A stretch of 9,197 nucleotides of DNA from CAYFFZ01 sp049976505 (GCA_049976505.1 JBMFIC010000021.1:1-9197), one strand, 5' to 3'; counted from the stretch's first letter, positions 1 through 6,086 are shown. Program-made: numbers and translations. Notes: generated by a model from the letters alone, not told the origin.

Positions 1-79
1 TCGACCGGAAAACTTCATGAACCACGGGGGGCAAAAACAGATCGCTCCTAGGGCCAGAAGCAGGGGGTCGACCGGAAAA
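1..79. CRISPR. Edge of a CRISPR array: one partial repeat, one spacer, one terminal repeat
   Basis: The 12-mer TCGACCGGAAAA occurs at 1-12 and again at 68-79, a period of 67 bases, which fits a 30-37 base repeat plus a 30-37 base spacer. The array lies 8 bases past the cas2 stop. The first repeat is cut by the window edge, so the left boundary of the full repeat (somewhere in 43-50) cannot be set and the spacer is roughly 13 to 43-49. Base 13 is C, so the internal copy reads GACCGGAAAAC or similar, which resembles the usual GAAAC/GAAAG 3' end of archaeal repeats. The terminal copy has T at that position. I infer that the array is transcribed left to right, with its leader outside the window and its trailer end facing cas2. 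Only two copies are visible, so this rests on the match, the spacing and the cas context. Confidence 0.65.
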
Positions 80-87
80 TGAAGCGA

Positions 88-348
88 TCACAGAAAGCTG
101 CTTGGCTCTCCCTTAACGCTTCCCAGCCTTTCCTTTTCCAGATACGCCGTGGTCCTCAGCTTATAAACCGTTATCGAATCCTTTTCGGCTATTTCCTCCC
201 TGAGCTCATCCAAAAGCAGCATGAGCCTCGATTCCGAGATCTCCCCCTCAAAGACCGAGTTCTGAACCCAAGTTAGGTATTTCCGGCAGATCCTGAGAAC
301 CTTCGCCACCCTTTCCTCTCCCACGTCATACACAAGTATCACGTACAT
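88..348 (-). CDS. cas2: CRISPR-associated protein Cas2
   Basis: Cas2 forms the dimer that bridges two Cas1 dimers in the spacer-integration complex. The product begins MYVILVYDV, the canonical first beta strand with the conserved Asp (D7), and continues with RICRKYLTWVQNSVFEGEI (about 23-41), which is typical of the family's ferredoxin-like fold. I chose the ATG at 348, giving 86 residues. A GTG at 357 would add only three residues (MVG) and would overlap the cas1 stop, whereas the ATG leaves a 2-base gap after that stop and gives the usual Cas2 N-terminus. It is the last gene of the minus-strand operon and ends with TGA 8 bases from the last CRISPR repeat. Family assignment is very secure; the start is fairly sure. 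Confidence 0.96.
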   Translation of the reverse strand: MYVILVYDVGEERVAKVLRICRKYLTWVQNSVFEGEISESRLMLLLDELREEIAEKDSITVYKLRTTAYLEKERLGSVKGEPSSFL

Positions 349-350
349 GC

Positions 351-1328
351 CTACCACTCAGACACGTACGGCTCATATTCCTTCTCCCCAATCAGGTGCT
401 TCTCAAGCTTGTAGAGCTCCAGTCTTATAAGTCTCCTGTAGGAAATCTTCTTTGAGCCTATTGTGATGGTCTGTTCCAGCCTCTCATCGAACTTCCTCAG
501 GAACTTGCTCCTTCCCTTTTCGTTCAGGAAGATCCCTTTCATCTCCCTGCTGAAGTCCGATCCATCTATCTCGGACCTGTTTATCATCGAAAATATCAGC
601 CTGTCCACTATTATGGGCTTGAAAATTTCAGCTACATCCAGGTTCAGGGTGAACTTTCTGAAGCTGCTCTCGTGTAGGTATCCTATCCGCGGATCAAGGT
701 GAGTCCTGTATATCTCGCTGAGGACGGCCGCGTACATCAGCCCATTTCCAAAGCTTATGAGCGCGTTAAGGGGCGACCCTGGAGGCCTTCTCTGCCTCCC
801 GGTGAACCTGAACTCATCGTTTTTAATTATGAAATTAAAGGACGAGTAGTAGTCTTCCCTTATGTTACCCTCAAGCGCCATGAGCTCCTCGATCCTCGCA
901 GCGTATTTCAGCCTACCCATTTTGTCCTCAATCTCGGAGATTTTCTTCCTGATGTCCTCTGAGCCGTAGTACTTCAGCACAGCCATCATGTTCCTTGCCG
1001 CCCCGTACACGAACTTCCCTGCAATTGCGATCCTTTTGCTTGCATCCATGTAGTGCTCTGCCTGCTTGATTATCAAGTATCCTGAGCTGTAATGGGATCT
1101 GGGAACGTAGCTTCCCGTGTAGAAGCCGTAGTAGTTGAAGAAGTGCAGAAGCACGTGGTTTTCGGTCATGAACTCCAGAAATCTCTTGTTAAAGGAGACC
1201 TCCCCAAATACGTAGATGTCAGAAACGTTGGTTATTGGAACGAACTTTCTGCCGTCGCTGTTCTCAAGGCAGAGCGTGTTGCCCTCCCTTCTCAGCTCGC
1301 CGCTCGAGAGTATGTACAGGCTCTTCAT
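351..1328 (-). CDS. cas1: CRISPR-associated endonuclease/integrase Cas1 (type I-B)
   Basis: Cas1 is the metal-dependent integrase that inserts new spacers at the leader-proximal repeat. The 325-residue length is normal for the I-B form. Residues 1-85 form the N-terminal beta domain (LYILSSGELRREGNTL). The alpha-helical catalytic domain carries E153 in ALEGNIREDYY, PPGSPLNALISFGNGLMYA (182-200), H219 in GYLHESSFRKF, and D231 and E234 in LDVAEIFKP; these are the expected metal-ligand positions. It starts with ATG 3 bases after the cas4 stop and ends with TAG 2 bases before the cas2 ATG, so it is co-transcribed with both. With Cas4 beside it, it should form a Cas4-Cas1-Cas2 adaptation module. 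Nothing appears truncated or mutated. Confidence 0.97.
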   Translation of the reverse strand: MKSLYILSSGELRREGNTLCLENSDGRKFVPITNVSDIYVFGEVSFNKRFLEFMTENHVLLHFFNYYGFYTGSYVPRSHYSSGYLIIKQAEHYMDASKRIAIAGKFVYGAARNMMAVLKYYGSEDIRKKISEIEDKMGRLKYAARIEELMALEGNIREDYYSSFNFIIKNDEFRFTGRQRRPPGSPLNALISFGNGLMYAAVLSEIYRTHLDPRIGYLHESSFRKFTLNLDVAEIFKPIIVDRLIFSMINRSEIDGSDFSREMKGIFLNEKGRSKFLRKFDERLEQTITIGSKKISYRRLIRLELYKLEKHLIGEKEYEPYVSEW

Positions 1329-1331
1329 GCT

Positions 1332-1832
1332 TCAGGACCAGCAGAATTCCCTGTAAGCGCATCTCCCGCAGAAATGAGACCTAACGGGAGGGGGTGGCCT
1401 ATCCGATGCTGCTATGCCTCTTATTTCCTCCAGGATCCCCTTTAACCTGTCCATTTCGCCTTTATCAACTCTGATCCTCTTATTCTCCCGGGGGATCAGT
1501 ATTTCGCCATCAACGTCAACGCCCTCCTCCATGAACCTGTATATGTAATAGAGAAGCTGGAACTTTGCGGCCTCCAGGTACTTGGACGAGGTCTTGATCT
1601 CGTATATCATCCTGCCTCTGACCCTGTCCACCTTCATGCCTTCAAGCTGAACCTCCTTTTTCATATCCTTGTAGTAGACGCTGTGAACTGCCCTTCCTAT
1701 CCTGAGGCCCTCGTCCTGCTCATCAGGCGTAATTTCTCTGCTCATCAGCCAGACCTCCCTTTTGCAGACGAAGTAGTACCAAACCAAAGTTCCGGTTATG
1801 GCCCTTCCTCCCGGAAGCCTGGGTGTTTTCAT
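1332..1832 (-). CDS. cas4: CRISPR-associated exonuclease Cas4 (RecB-like, 4Fe-4S)
   Basis: Cas4 trims prespacers and helps set PAM choice and orientation together with Cas1-Cas2. At 166 residues it is a normal compact I-B Cas4. The N-terminal segment ITGTLVWYYFVCKREVWL contains the first cluster cysteine, C23. The RecB-type nuclease core shows H50 in IGRAVH, D69 in MKVDRV, E78-x-K80 in IYEIKTSS, and Q92 in KFQLLYYIYRF. The C-terminal CGRCAYREFC supplies C155, C158 and C164, which with C23 should bind the 4Fe-4S cluster. The ATG lies 6 bases past the cas6 TAG and follows a GGTGGT-like stretch that could act as a Shine-Dalgarno site. The gene is co-transcribed between cas6 and cas1. All catalytic and cluster residues are present. 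Confidence 0.95.
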   Translation of the reverse strand: MKTPRLPGGRAITGTLVWYYFVCKREVWLMSREITPDEQDEGLRIGRAVHSVYYKDMKKEVQLEGMKVDRVRGRMIYEIKTSSKYLEAAKFQLLYYIYRFMEEGVDVDGEILIPRENKRIRVDKGEMDRLKGILEEIRGIAASDRPPPPVRSHFCGRCAYREFCWS

Positions 1833-1838
1833 TTCAAC

Positions 1839-2573
1839 CTACCACCTTTTCCCCTCCACTATCTCAAACATGCCGAAGCCCTGAGAGTTCTTGGATCCCA
1901 GTCCCGCGTCGTAAACTGTCCTGATGAGGCTCACTGGGCCGCTCAGGATGAAGCTTCCGCTCCAGGCCTTCACCACGGTCCCCTTGTAGCTGACTATGAC
2001 CTCCTTCATCCTGACCGGGCTCAGGCTGAGCCCCCGCTTCACCGTCCTCCTTGAAATGAGCCTGAGCTTCTTCATGGCGTTAGAGGTTATGAGCTCGCTG
2101 AACTCCCGCTCGTAGGGGCTGTAGTAGTACGTCTTCCTCTTCCTGTCCGCGGTGTAAAGGGTGCTGTACACGGTTATAGGTGAGAGCGTTCTCGCGTACA
2201 CTGTTTCCCCGATCCTCGGGCTTTCCGGAAAGTAAACGCTTGCAACCTTAAGGATGCTCCTCCCTATTCTAAGCCTTCCCGCCTTGGCTACCCCATTCAC
2301 CAGCTCCTCCACGAACCTCTTTATCGGCGATGAGACCGCAAGCGATATCCTGCCAGTGAAGCTTATGCTTGATCCCTCAATCCTGTACCTTCCCATCAGC
2401 CTTGAGAACGTGAAGAGCTTAAACCTTCTGTTGCCCTCGGAGAAGCCGTACTCGTGAAGAAAGCTCGAAAGCTCGGCTGACAGAGAGCTGTAGATCGCCG
2501 ACTCAACTAGGTAGTTGTACTGCAGGGGGAGCTTCACGACGCCCCGGTTCTCAAAGTTGATTACCGCGCGCAA
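1839..2573 (-). CDS. cas6: CRISPR pre-crRNA endoribonuclease Cas6
   Basis: Cas6 cuts the repeat RNA of the array transcript to release crRNAs. The 244-residue product shows the classic family layout of two ferredoxin-like folds. The N-terminal half carries Y28, H40 and K52, spaced like the Tyr/His/Lys catalytic triad of euryarchaeal Cas6. The C-terminus has the glycine-rich loop GLGSKNSQGFG (224-234) preceded by SGPVSLIRTVYDAG. The start is TTG at 2573: the in-frame codon 15 bases further upstream is the cas5 TAG, so the start must lie inside this short gap, and TTG is the only plausible initiator there. Position between cas5 and cas4 is less common than cas6 at the head of an I-B operon. The gene ends with TAG 6 bases before cas4. 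Confidence 0.93.
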   Translation of the reverse strand: MRAVINFENRGVVKLPLQYNYLVESAIYSSLSAELSSFLHEYGFSEGNRRFKLFTFSRLMGRYRIEGSSISFTGRISLAVSSPIKRFVEELVNGVAKAGRLRIGRSILKVASVYFPESPRIGETVYARTLSPITVYSTLYTADRKRKTYYYSPYEREFSELITSNAMKKLRLISRRTVKRGLSLSPVRMKEVIVSYKGTVVKAWSGSFILSGPVSLIRTVYDAGLGSKNSQGFGMFEIVEGKRW

Positions 2574-2588
2574 GATCTCTTCGTCCTG

Positions 2589-3293
2589 CTAAAGGAAGGC
2601 CAGGGCCCTGCCTTTGCACTCGATTCCTGAAGCGGAACCGCTTCTGATCAAGTAAGGTCTTGCGTTTACCGAGAAGAAGTAGCTGCTGAGCTTTCCGGTG
2701 CGTCTTCCTCCTATGAAAGCTCTGGGCACGGCATCCTCAACCACAACCTCCGCTCCTTGGCTTTCGCCTATGAACAGATCAGCTGGGGCAGCCCCGTAGA
2801 TCTCCATGCCGTCCATCTTCCTGACCTCCATGCACTCCAGCTCCCTGACGTCATCAACCCATGCAAGCAGGTTCGATGGTCCAAGGGATAAGGGAAAGAA
2901 CGGTCTTTTGAAGGCCTCCATGAGCTCAGGCCTGGCCGGATAAAAGTAGAACGCGTACGTCAGGTGGTCCCCGTCATTAGGAGCGATGAACTCCCTGGCA
3001 GTAGGAACTCTTCCATTCAGGCCTCTCAGCATAATGTAGTTTACCTTTTTGATTTTAAGATAGCTCTCGGAGAAGATGAGCTTTTTTAAAGGGGTAAGGG
3101 CCTCAACCGCCACGCTCAGCCTCTCAGGGCTGAACTCCTCGTAGTAGCTGTTCCTCTCTCTTCCTAGCGCAGATGCCAGGATGCCGATTATCGTGGTCCT
3201 CGGCGGAAAATAATAGGACAGGGAGGTCGAGTTTGAGTAAACCTTTCTGAAGTGGGCAAGCCTTCCTGATATCTTCACCTGAAGAACGTTCAA
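2589..3293 (-). CDS. cas5: Cascade subunit Cas5 (Cas5h / I-B type)
   Basis: Cas5 is the RAMP subunit that caps the crRNA 5' handle in Cascade and contacts Cas8. The 234-residue protein opens with the diagnostic SGRLAHFRKVYSNSTSLSYY and FPPRTTIIGILASALG (about 9-44), as in Cas5h. The rest is less conserved but contains a beta-rich region and GIECKGRALAFL at the end. The start codon is TTG: its last two bases overlap the first two of the cas7 stop in a TTGA junction, a translational coupling arrangement. A GGTG lies about 8 bases upstream. The next possible initiator, GTG at codon 6, would remove part of the first strand, so TTG is preferred. It ends with TAG, in frame with cas6. Confidence 0.93.
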   Translation of the reverse strand: MNVLQVKISGRLAHFRKVYSNSTSLSYYFPPRTTIIGILASALGRERNSYYEEFSPERLSVAVEALTPLKKLIFSESYLKIKKVNYIMLRGLNGRVPTAREFIAPNDGDHLTYAFYFYPARPELMEAFKRPFFPLSLGPSNLLAWVDDVRELECMEVRKMDGMEIYGAAPADLFIGESQGAEVVVEDAVPRAFIGGRRTGKLSSYFFSVNARPYLIRSGSASGIECKGRALAFL

Positions 3294-4204
3294 GATTTTA
3301 CACCGGAGGGGGAGAAGATCTTGAGGTCCACGCTGCTATGAGGTAGAGGCATCTTGTTTGTTAGTCTCGGATCCTCGCATGCCCACTTGAACTCGTCAGA
3401 GCACCTCAGGTAGACCCGGTGGTCCTTAACGACCTCTATGAGCTTTGAGAGATCTACGGTGAGATCCTGAAGATCCCTCACGTTCTCCTTCTGCTCAACG
3501 CTTATGAACCTTCTGAGATCGCCTATGTAGCTCTCTCCCTCCCCCAGCTCAACCCTCAGATACAGGTGCGGGTAGTGGCCTATTTTGCTCCTGGTCACGC
3601 TTTCAGTCTTCAGCGCTTCCCAAATGAAGTTGTCGAAGATCTTGAGGTCGTTTTCGCTGCAGCCGGTCTCCTTTGCCCTGTATGAGTTGAACGCCCCGTA
3701 GAAAGCTATTAGGGCATAGTAAACCCTGTAGTCCTTTCCTATGTTCCCCTCGCCCTCCTTTGCTCCAGAAAAAACCGAAGTTATCGACCTGGTGTCAACC
3801 ATATCAACTCTGTGCAGGGAGTATCCCCACGAAAACTGAAGCGGACCCGTAAATGGGTAGGACTCGCCCTTTCCCTCTCCCCTCTCTCCTTTCTTCGTAA
3901 CAACGACGCCAAAGAGCCTGGCGTCTATTGCGCTCTTCAGAAGCCTGTTCAGGTCGTTGCCAAAGGCCCTGAACCTCGTATCGGCGCTAACGTGCTGCCC
4001 GTTCTGCTTCGACACCCATATAAACTCCTCGCCGTAGGTGGAGATGACGTAATCCCTGAAGAACCTCTTCAGCCTTACATCGGTTACCAGCACCCTCCTG
4101 GTCTTTGGGTCCATCCTTGGCCTGTTTTCGTCGTCAGGATCCCCGTTTGGATTTGCGAGCTTTACCTCGTATAGGAGCAGAATTTCAGAGTTCCTCAGGC
4201 TCAT
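3290..4204 (-). CDS. cas7: Cascade backbone subunit Cas7 (Csh2 family)
   Basis: Cas7 is the RAMP protein that polymerises along the crRNA to form the Cascade backbone. The 304-residue product has the unmistakable Csh2 N-terminus: NPNGDPDDENRPR at 18-30, then VTDVRLKRFFRDYV at 40-53. Mid-protein RSITSVFSGAKEGEGNIGKDYRVYYALI and a C-terminal region with a conserved RCSDEFKWACEDP stretch also fit. The length is usual for the family. It begins with ATG at 4204, 64 bases after the cas8b stop, the longest gap in the operon. That gap holds its own candidate promoter and a palindrome, so Cas7, needed in several copies per complex, may be separately expressed. It ends in TGA overlapping the cas5 TTG start. 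Confidence 0.96.
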   Translation of the reverse strand: MSLRNSEILLLYEVKLANPNGDPDDENRPRMDPKTRRVLVTDVRLKRFFRDYVISTYGEEFIWVSKQNGQHVSADTRFRAFGNDLNRLLKSAIDARLFGVVVTKKGERGEGKGESYPFTGPLQFSWGYSLHRVDMVDTRSITSVFSGAKEGEGNIGKDYRVYYALIAFYGAFNSYRAKETGCSENDLKIFDNFIWEALKTESVTRSKIGHYPHLYLRVELGEGESYIGDLRRFISVEQKENVRDLQDLTVDLSKLIEVVKDHRVYLRCSDEFKWACEDPRLTNKMPLPHSSVDLKIFSPSGVKS

Positions 4205-4207
4205 TAC

Positions 4208-4225
4208 AGTTCTTATAAAAGAACT
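4208..4225. repeat. Palindrome at the cas7 promoter, candidate operator
   Basis: The arms AGTTCTT (4208-4214) and AAGAACT (4219-4225) are perfect inverted copies separated by ATAA. The palindrome lies between the likely cas7 TATA box (4232-4237) and its start codon at 4204, which is where many archaeal repressors block RNA polymerase recruitment. It lacks a following T-run on the minus strand, so it does not look like a terminator of cas8b. A hairpin acting in RNA is possible only if transcription from cas8b reads through. No regulator gene is present in the window to pair with it. Confidence 0.5.
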
Positions 4226-4230
4226 CCGGT

Positions 4231-4244
4231 CTAATAAGTTTTGC
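4231..4244 (-). promoter_or_regulatory. Candidate internal operon promoter for cas7
   Basis: Read on the minus strand this is GCAAAACTTATTAG: an A-rich BRE-like stretch followed by a TTATTA TATA-like element whose first T is at 4237. Placing a start 26-31 bp downstream gives about 4206-4209, within a few bases of the cas7 ATG (4204), so the transcript would be almost leaderless. The arrangement resembles the stronger element inside cas8b at 4705-4719. TATTA is weaker than the consensus TATATA, so the confidence is moderate. Confidence 0.45.
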
Positions 4245-4268
4245 TAAACTGGGAACCCTATCGCTGAA

Positions 4269-4682
4269 TCAGTCGCCCTTGTTCTTCGCCAAATTAAAGA
4301 TCCTGTTCTTCTGATAGGAGTATCCAAGAAGGAGGTTGAACACGTTCCTCTGCGGGTCCTCCAGATGGTTAACGTATGCTTTGACTCTCTTTACGGCCTC
4401 ATGAAAGAGCGCCTCGTTGTACAGGTCTAGCACTTTATAGATCTTCATGGATTCAAAGAGCCTGTTGGAGAAGACCACTATGTCATCTGGGCTCATTCCC
4501 TCAAAGTCTATCTTGTCAAGAATGGGCTCCCTCTTTGTATCGCTCTCGCTGTACTGTCTGCTTCCCACCTCAGCCGTCAGAACGCCAAGCAGGAAGACCC
4601 CGACCTCGCCATCTGAGAGCCCGAGGCTCTTAGCGTACTCTATCGGATCCTCAGTACTCGAGCTTTCAACTTTCAGGCTCAT
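4269..4682 (-). CDS. cas11: Predicted small subunit Cas11b, internal product of cas8b
   Basis: This is an in-frame internal translation unit covering the last 137 codons of cas8b, from an ATG at 4682 (MSLKVESSSTED) to the shared TGA. In type I-B, I-C and I-D systems the small subunit Cas11 is known to be made by internal initiation within the large-subunit gene. It lines the non-target strand groove of Cascade as an all-helical protein of about this size. The predicted product looks mostly helical (for example DPIEYAKSLGLSDG and ALFHEAVKRVKAYV). No separate cas11 gene exists in the window. No Shine-Dalgarno sequence precedes the ATG, but a BRE+TATA element sits 27 bp upstream, which implies a leaderless transcript. 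Existence of the product is inferred; the family precedent is strong. Confidence 0.65.
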   Translation of the reverse strand: MSLKVESSSTEDPIEYAKSLGLSDGEVGVFLLGVLTAEVGSRQYSESDTKREPILDKIDFEGMSPDDIVVFSNRLFESMKIYKVLDLYNEALFHEAVKRVKAYVNHLEDPQRNVFNLLLGYSYQKNRIFNLAKNKGD

Positions 4683-5972
4683 TATTTTTAATTTCGAAAG
4701 CGCGTATATATAAGTTTCTGCAAGCAGAACGAGCTCATGTAGCCTGAAGTCGTTGGTCGCCTTGTTAACGCATGTGCCATAGTGGTTGCATCTAATCGAT
4801 CTCAGAAACAGCGAGTAAATGTAGCTGTCCGAGACGGGAGCTCCCTGAAGGATCGAGTCGAAAAGCTCGATAAAGTACCTTGGATCTTCACCTTCTATTG
4901 GAAGTATGTCGTAGAGCTCTGCGAACGATATCCTCCTATCATACCCTCTGAAAACATAGCTTCGGGCCTCGTTGAATGCCCTGATAGTCTCCAGAATCCT
5001 GAAGTATCTCACCTCGCTAATAACCCTTCTTACCCTGAATTTTGCACGCTCTCTGCCTCCTATCACTAGCGTTAAGCGCGGATCCTCCCCCTGCGATATG
5101 TCTTGAACGAGCTGCTCTCCATTTATGATCTTTCTGATGTTGGCCAGAATATAGCCCTCCTCGTCATAGCTGAACTTCTGAATGAAATCTCTGGTTGATC
5201 TTTCGGAAACCTCAGGTATAACGTAGACGTTTATATTGCGTATCCTGGATCTCAGGTTTCTCTCAACGTAGTGATCGCCCTCGATCAGATCAAGCCTGCA
5301 TTCAGGGCATACCGAATGGGCTATGGAGATAGCGTCCTCGGACAGACCTGGCAGGAAGCCCTTCTTGTCCACTATGAATATCTTTAAAAGCGTCCCGTTC
5401 GGATAGTCGGGGTTCTTGAGCACCATGTTTTTCCCGCAGAACTGGCAAACGCCCTCCTCCAGCTCTCCGCTGTAGAAGAGCGATCTGCGGTACTCCTCAT
5501 CCTCAGCGGGATATATTTCCTTACCGCCATCAATGATCTTGACCGTATATAGCTTGCAATCATCCCACTCGTTCCTCCTCTTCAATATGTCGTCTTTGAA
5601 CTTGTCCGGATCGTACCAACTTAGAACCCTGTTTTTTAAGAGGTCCCCTATGGGCCTTCCCTTCAGCCTCTCAGCAACCTCCCTAAGGGCGAACTTTTCG
5701 CTCGGAAAACTCTTGCCATCCTTTTTATCCACATAGAAGCCAAAGATCCTGTCAGGATACTTTGTCGTCAGACATATCTGATGCTTCCTCGCATCGGCAT
5801 CCTTGATGTACGCGTATTTCTCCTCATCCCCCTGTCCAAGCCTATATCTCTCAAACTCTATGGTCCTTTTATCTGCGTTAAAAACCACAATGCAGAGGTC
5901 GCCTTCCTCTTTAACCTTTTCAAACGGCAGCTCTCCGGTTAACCTGCCGATCCTGAGCAGCGAATAGAACAT
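4269..5972 (-). CDS. cas8b: Cascade large subunit Cas8b (Csh1/TM1802 type)
   Basis: Cas8b is the large Cascade subunit, responsible for PAM recognition and Cas3 recruitment; it is the signature of subtype I-B. The 567-residue protein has the Csh1/TM1802 layout: a variable N-terminal region (DLCIVVFNADKRTIEFERYR), a zinc-finger region with CQFC (C176, C179) and CPEC (C222, C225), then RNINVYVIPEVSE (about 245-257), and a helical C-terminal region. IFIVDKKGFLPGL between the two cysteine pairs matches the family's conserved core. The ATG at 5972 lies about 26-30 bp downstream of a TATA-like box, so it is probably leaderless and the first gene of the operon. The C-terminal 137 residues are likely also made separately as Cas11 (see that entry). 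It ends with TGA. Assignment to the family is based on motifs and context, since Cas8 sequences diverge strongly. Confidence 0.9.
   Translation of the reverse strand: MFYSLLRIGRLTGELPFEKVKEEGDLCIVVFNADKRTIEFERYRLGQGDEEKYAYIKDADARKHQICLTTKYPDRIFGFYVDKKDGKSFPSEKFALREVAERLKGRPIGDLLKNRVLSWYDPDKFKDDILKRRNEWDDCKLYTVKIIDGGKEIYPAEDEEYRRSLFYSGELEEGVCQFCGKNMVLKNPDYPNGTLLKIFIVDKKGFLPGLSEDAISIAHSVCPECRLDLIEGDHYVERNLRSRIRNINVYVIPEVSERSTRDFIQKFSYDEEGYILANIRKIINGEQLVQDISQGEDPRLTLVIGGRERAKFRVRRVISEVRYFRILETIRAFNEARSYVFRGYDRRISFAELYDILPIEGEDPRYFIELFDSILQGAPVSDSYIYSLFLRSIRCNHYGTCVNKATNDFRLHELVLLAETYIYALSKLKIMSLKVESSSTEDPIEYAKSLGLSDGEVGVFLLGVLTAEVGSRQYSESDTKREPILDKIDFEGMSPDDIVVFSNRLFESMKIYKVLDLYNEALFHEAVKRVKAYVNHLEDPQRNVFNLLLGYSYQKNRIFNLAKNKGD
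4705..4719 (-). promoter_or_regulatory. BRE+TATA element inside cas8b, promoter for Cas11
   Basis: On the minus strand the sequence reads AGAAACTTATATATA: a BRE-like AGAAAC directly followed by TTATATATA (4713-4705), close to the archaeal consensus. The TATA centre at about 4709 is 27 bp from the internal ATG at 4682, which is exactly the distance expected when transcription starts on the A of a leaderless start codon. It is the best promoter-like match I see inside any cas gene here. The underlying codons encode ETYIYAL, so part of the AT-richness could be a coding accident. Confidence 0.6.
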
Positions 5973-5996
5973 TCCGTTTTTTTAATTAGCTTAAGA

Positions 5997-6010
5997 TGTA
6001 TATTTGCTTT
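5997..6010 (-). promoter_or_regulatory. Promoter of the cas8b-cas7-cas5-cas6-cas4-cas1-cas2 operon
   Basis: Read on the minus strand this is AAAGCAAATATACA, a BRE-like A/G-rich stretch followed by AATATACA. Its centre near 6001 predicts transcription starting at about 5974, within about two bases of the cas8b ATG at 5972. No Shine-Dalgarno sequence lies in front of the ATG (the bases there are A-rich, then ACGGA), which agrees with leaderless initiation. Confidence 0.6.
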
Positions 6011-6049
6011 ACTAGCTCGCTCTGGCAGATCATAGCGTCTTGCTGTTTT

Positions 6050-6064
6050 TAACGCATAAATAAA
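6050..6064 (+). promoter_or_regulatory. Promoter of cas3
   Basis: The element TAACGCATAAATAAA has a TATA-like ATAAATAAA at 6056-6064, centred about 27 bp before the GTG at 6087. A start of transcription on that GTG would give a leaderless cas3 mRNA. It lies back to back with the cas8b promoter in the 114-bp region 5973-6086, so both transcripts could share regulation through the roughly 40 bp between the two TATA boxes. I see no clear long palindrome there. Confidence 0.55.
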
Positions 6065-6086
6065 GGGACGGCTCTAGACATGCAAC

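Noticed and set aside
79..276. Plus-strand open frame of 65 codons opposite cas2
   Set aside because: Cas2 is unmistakable on the minus strand, and the ATG of this frame sits in the last base of the CRISPR repeat.
1092..1445. Plus-strand open frame of 117 codons across the cas1-cas4 junction
   Set aside because: It overlaps the conserved coding regions of both Cas1 and Cas4 on the other strand and shows no family pattern or promoter.
4208..4225. Palindrome as a terminator of cas8b
   Set aside because: No T-run follows it on the minus strand and it lies directly in front of the next cas gene, so an operator role fits better.
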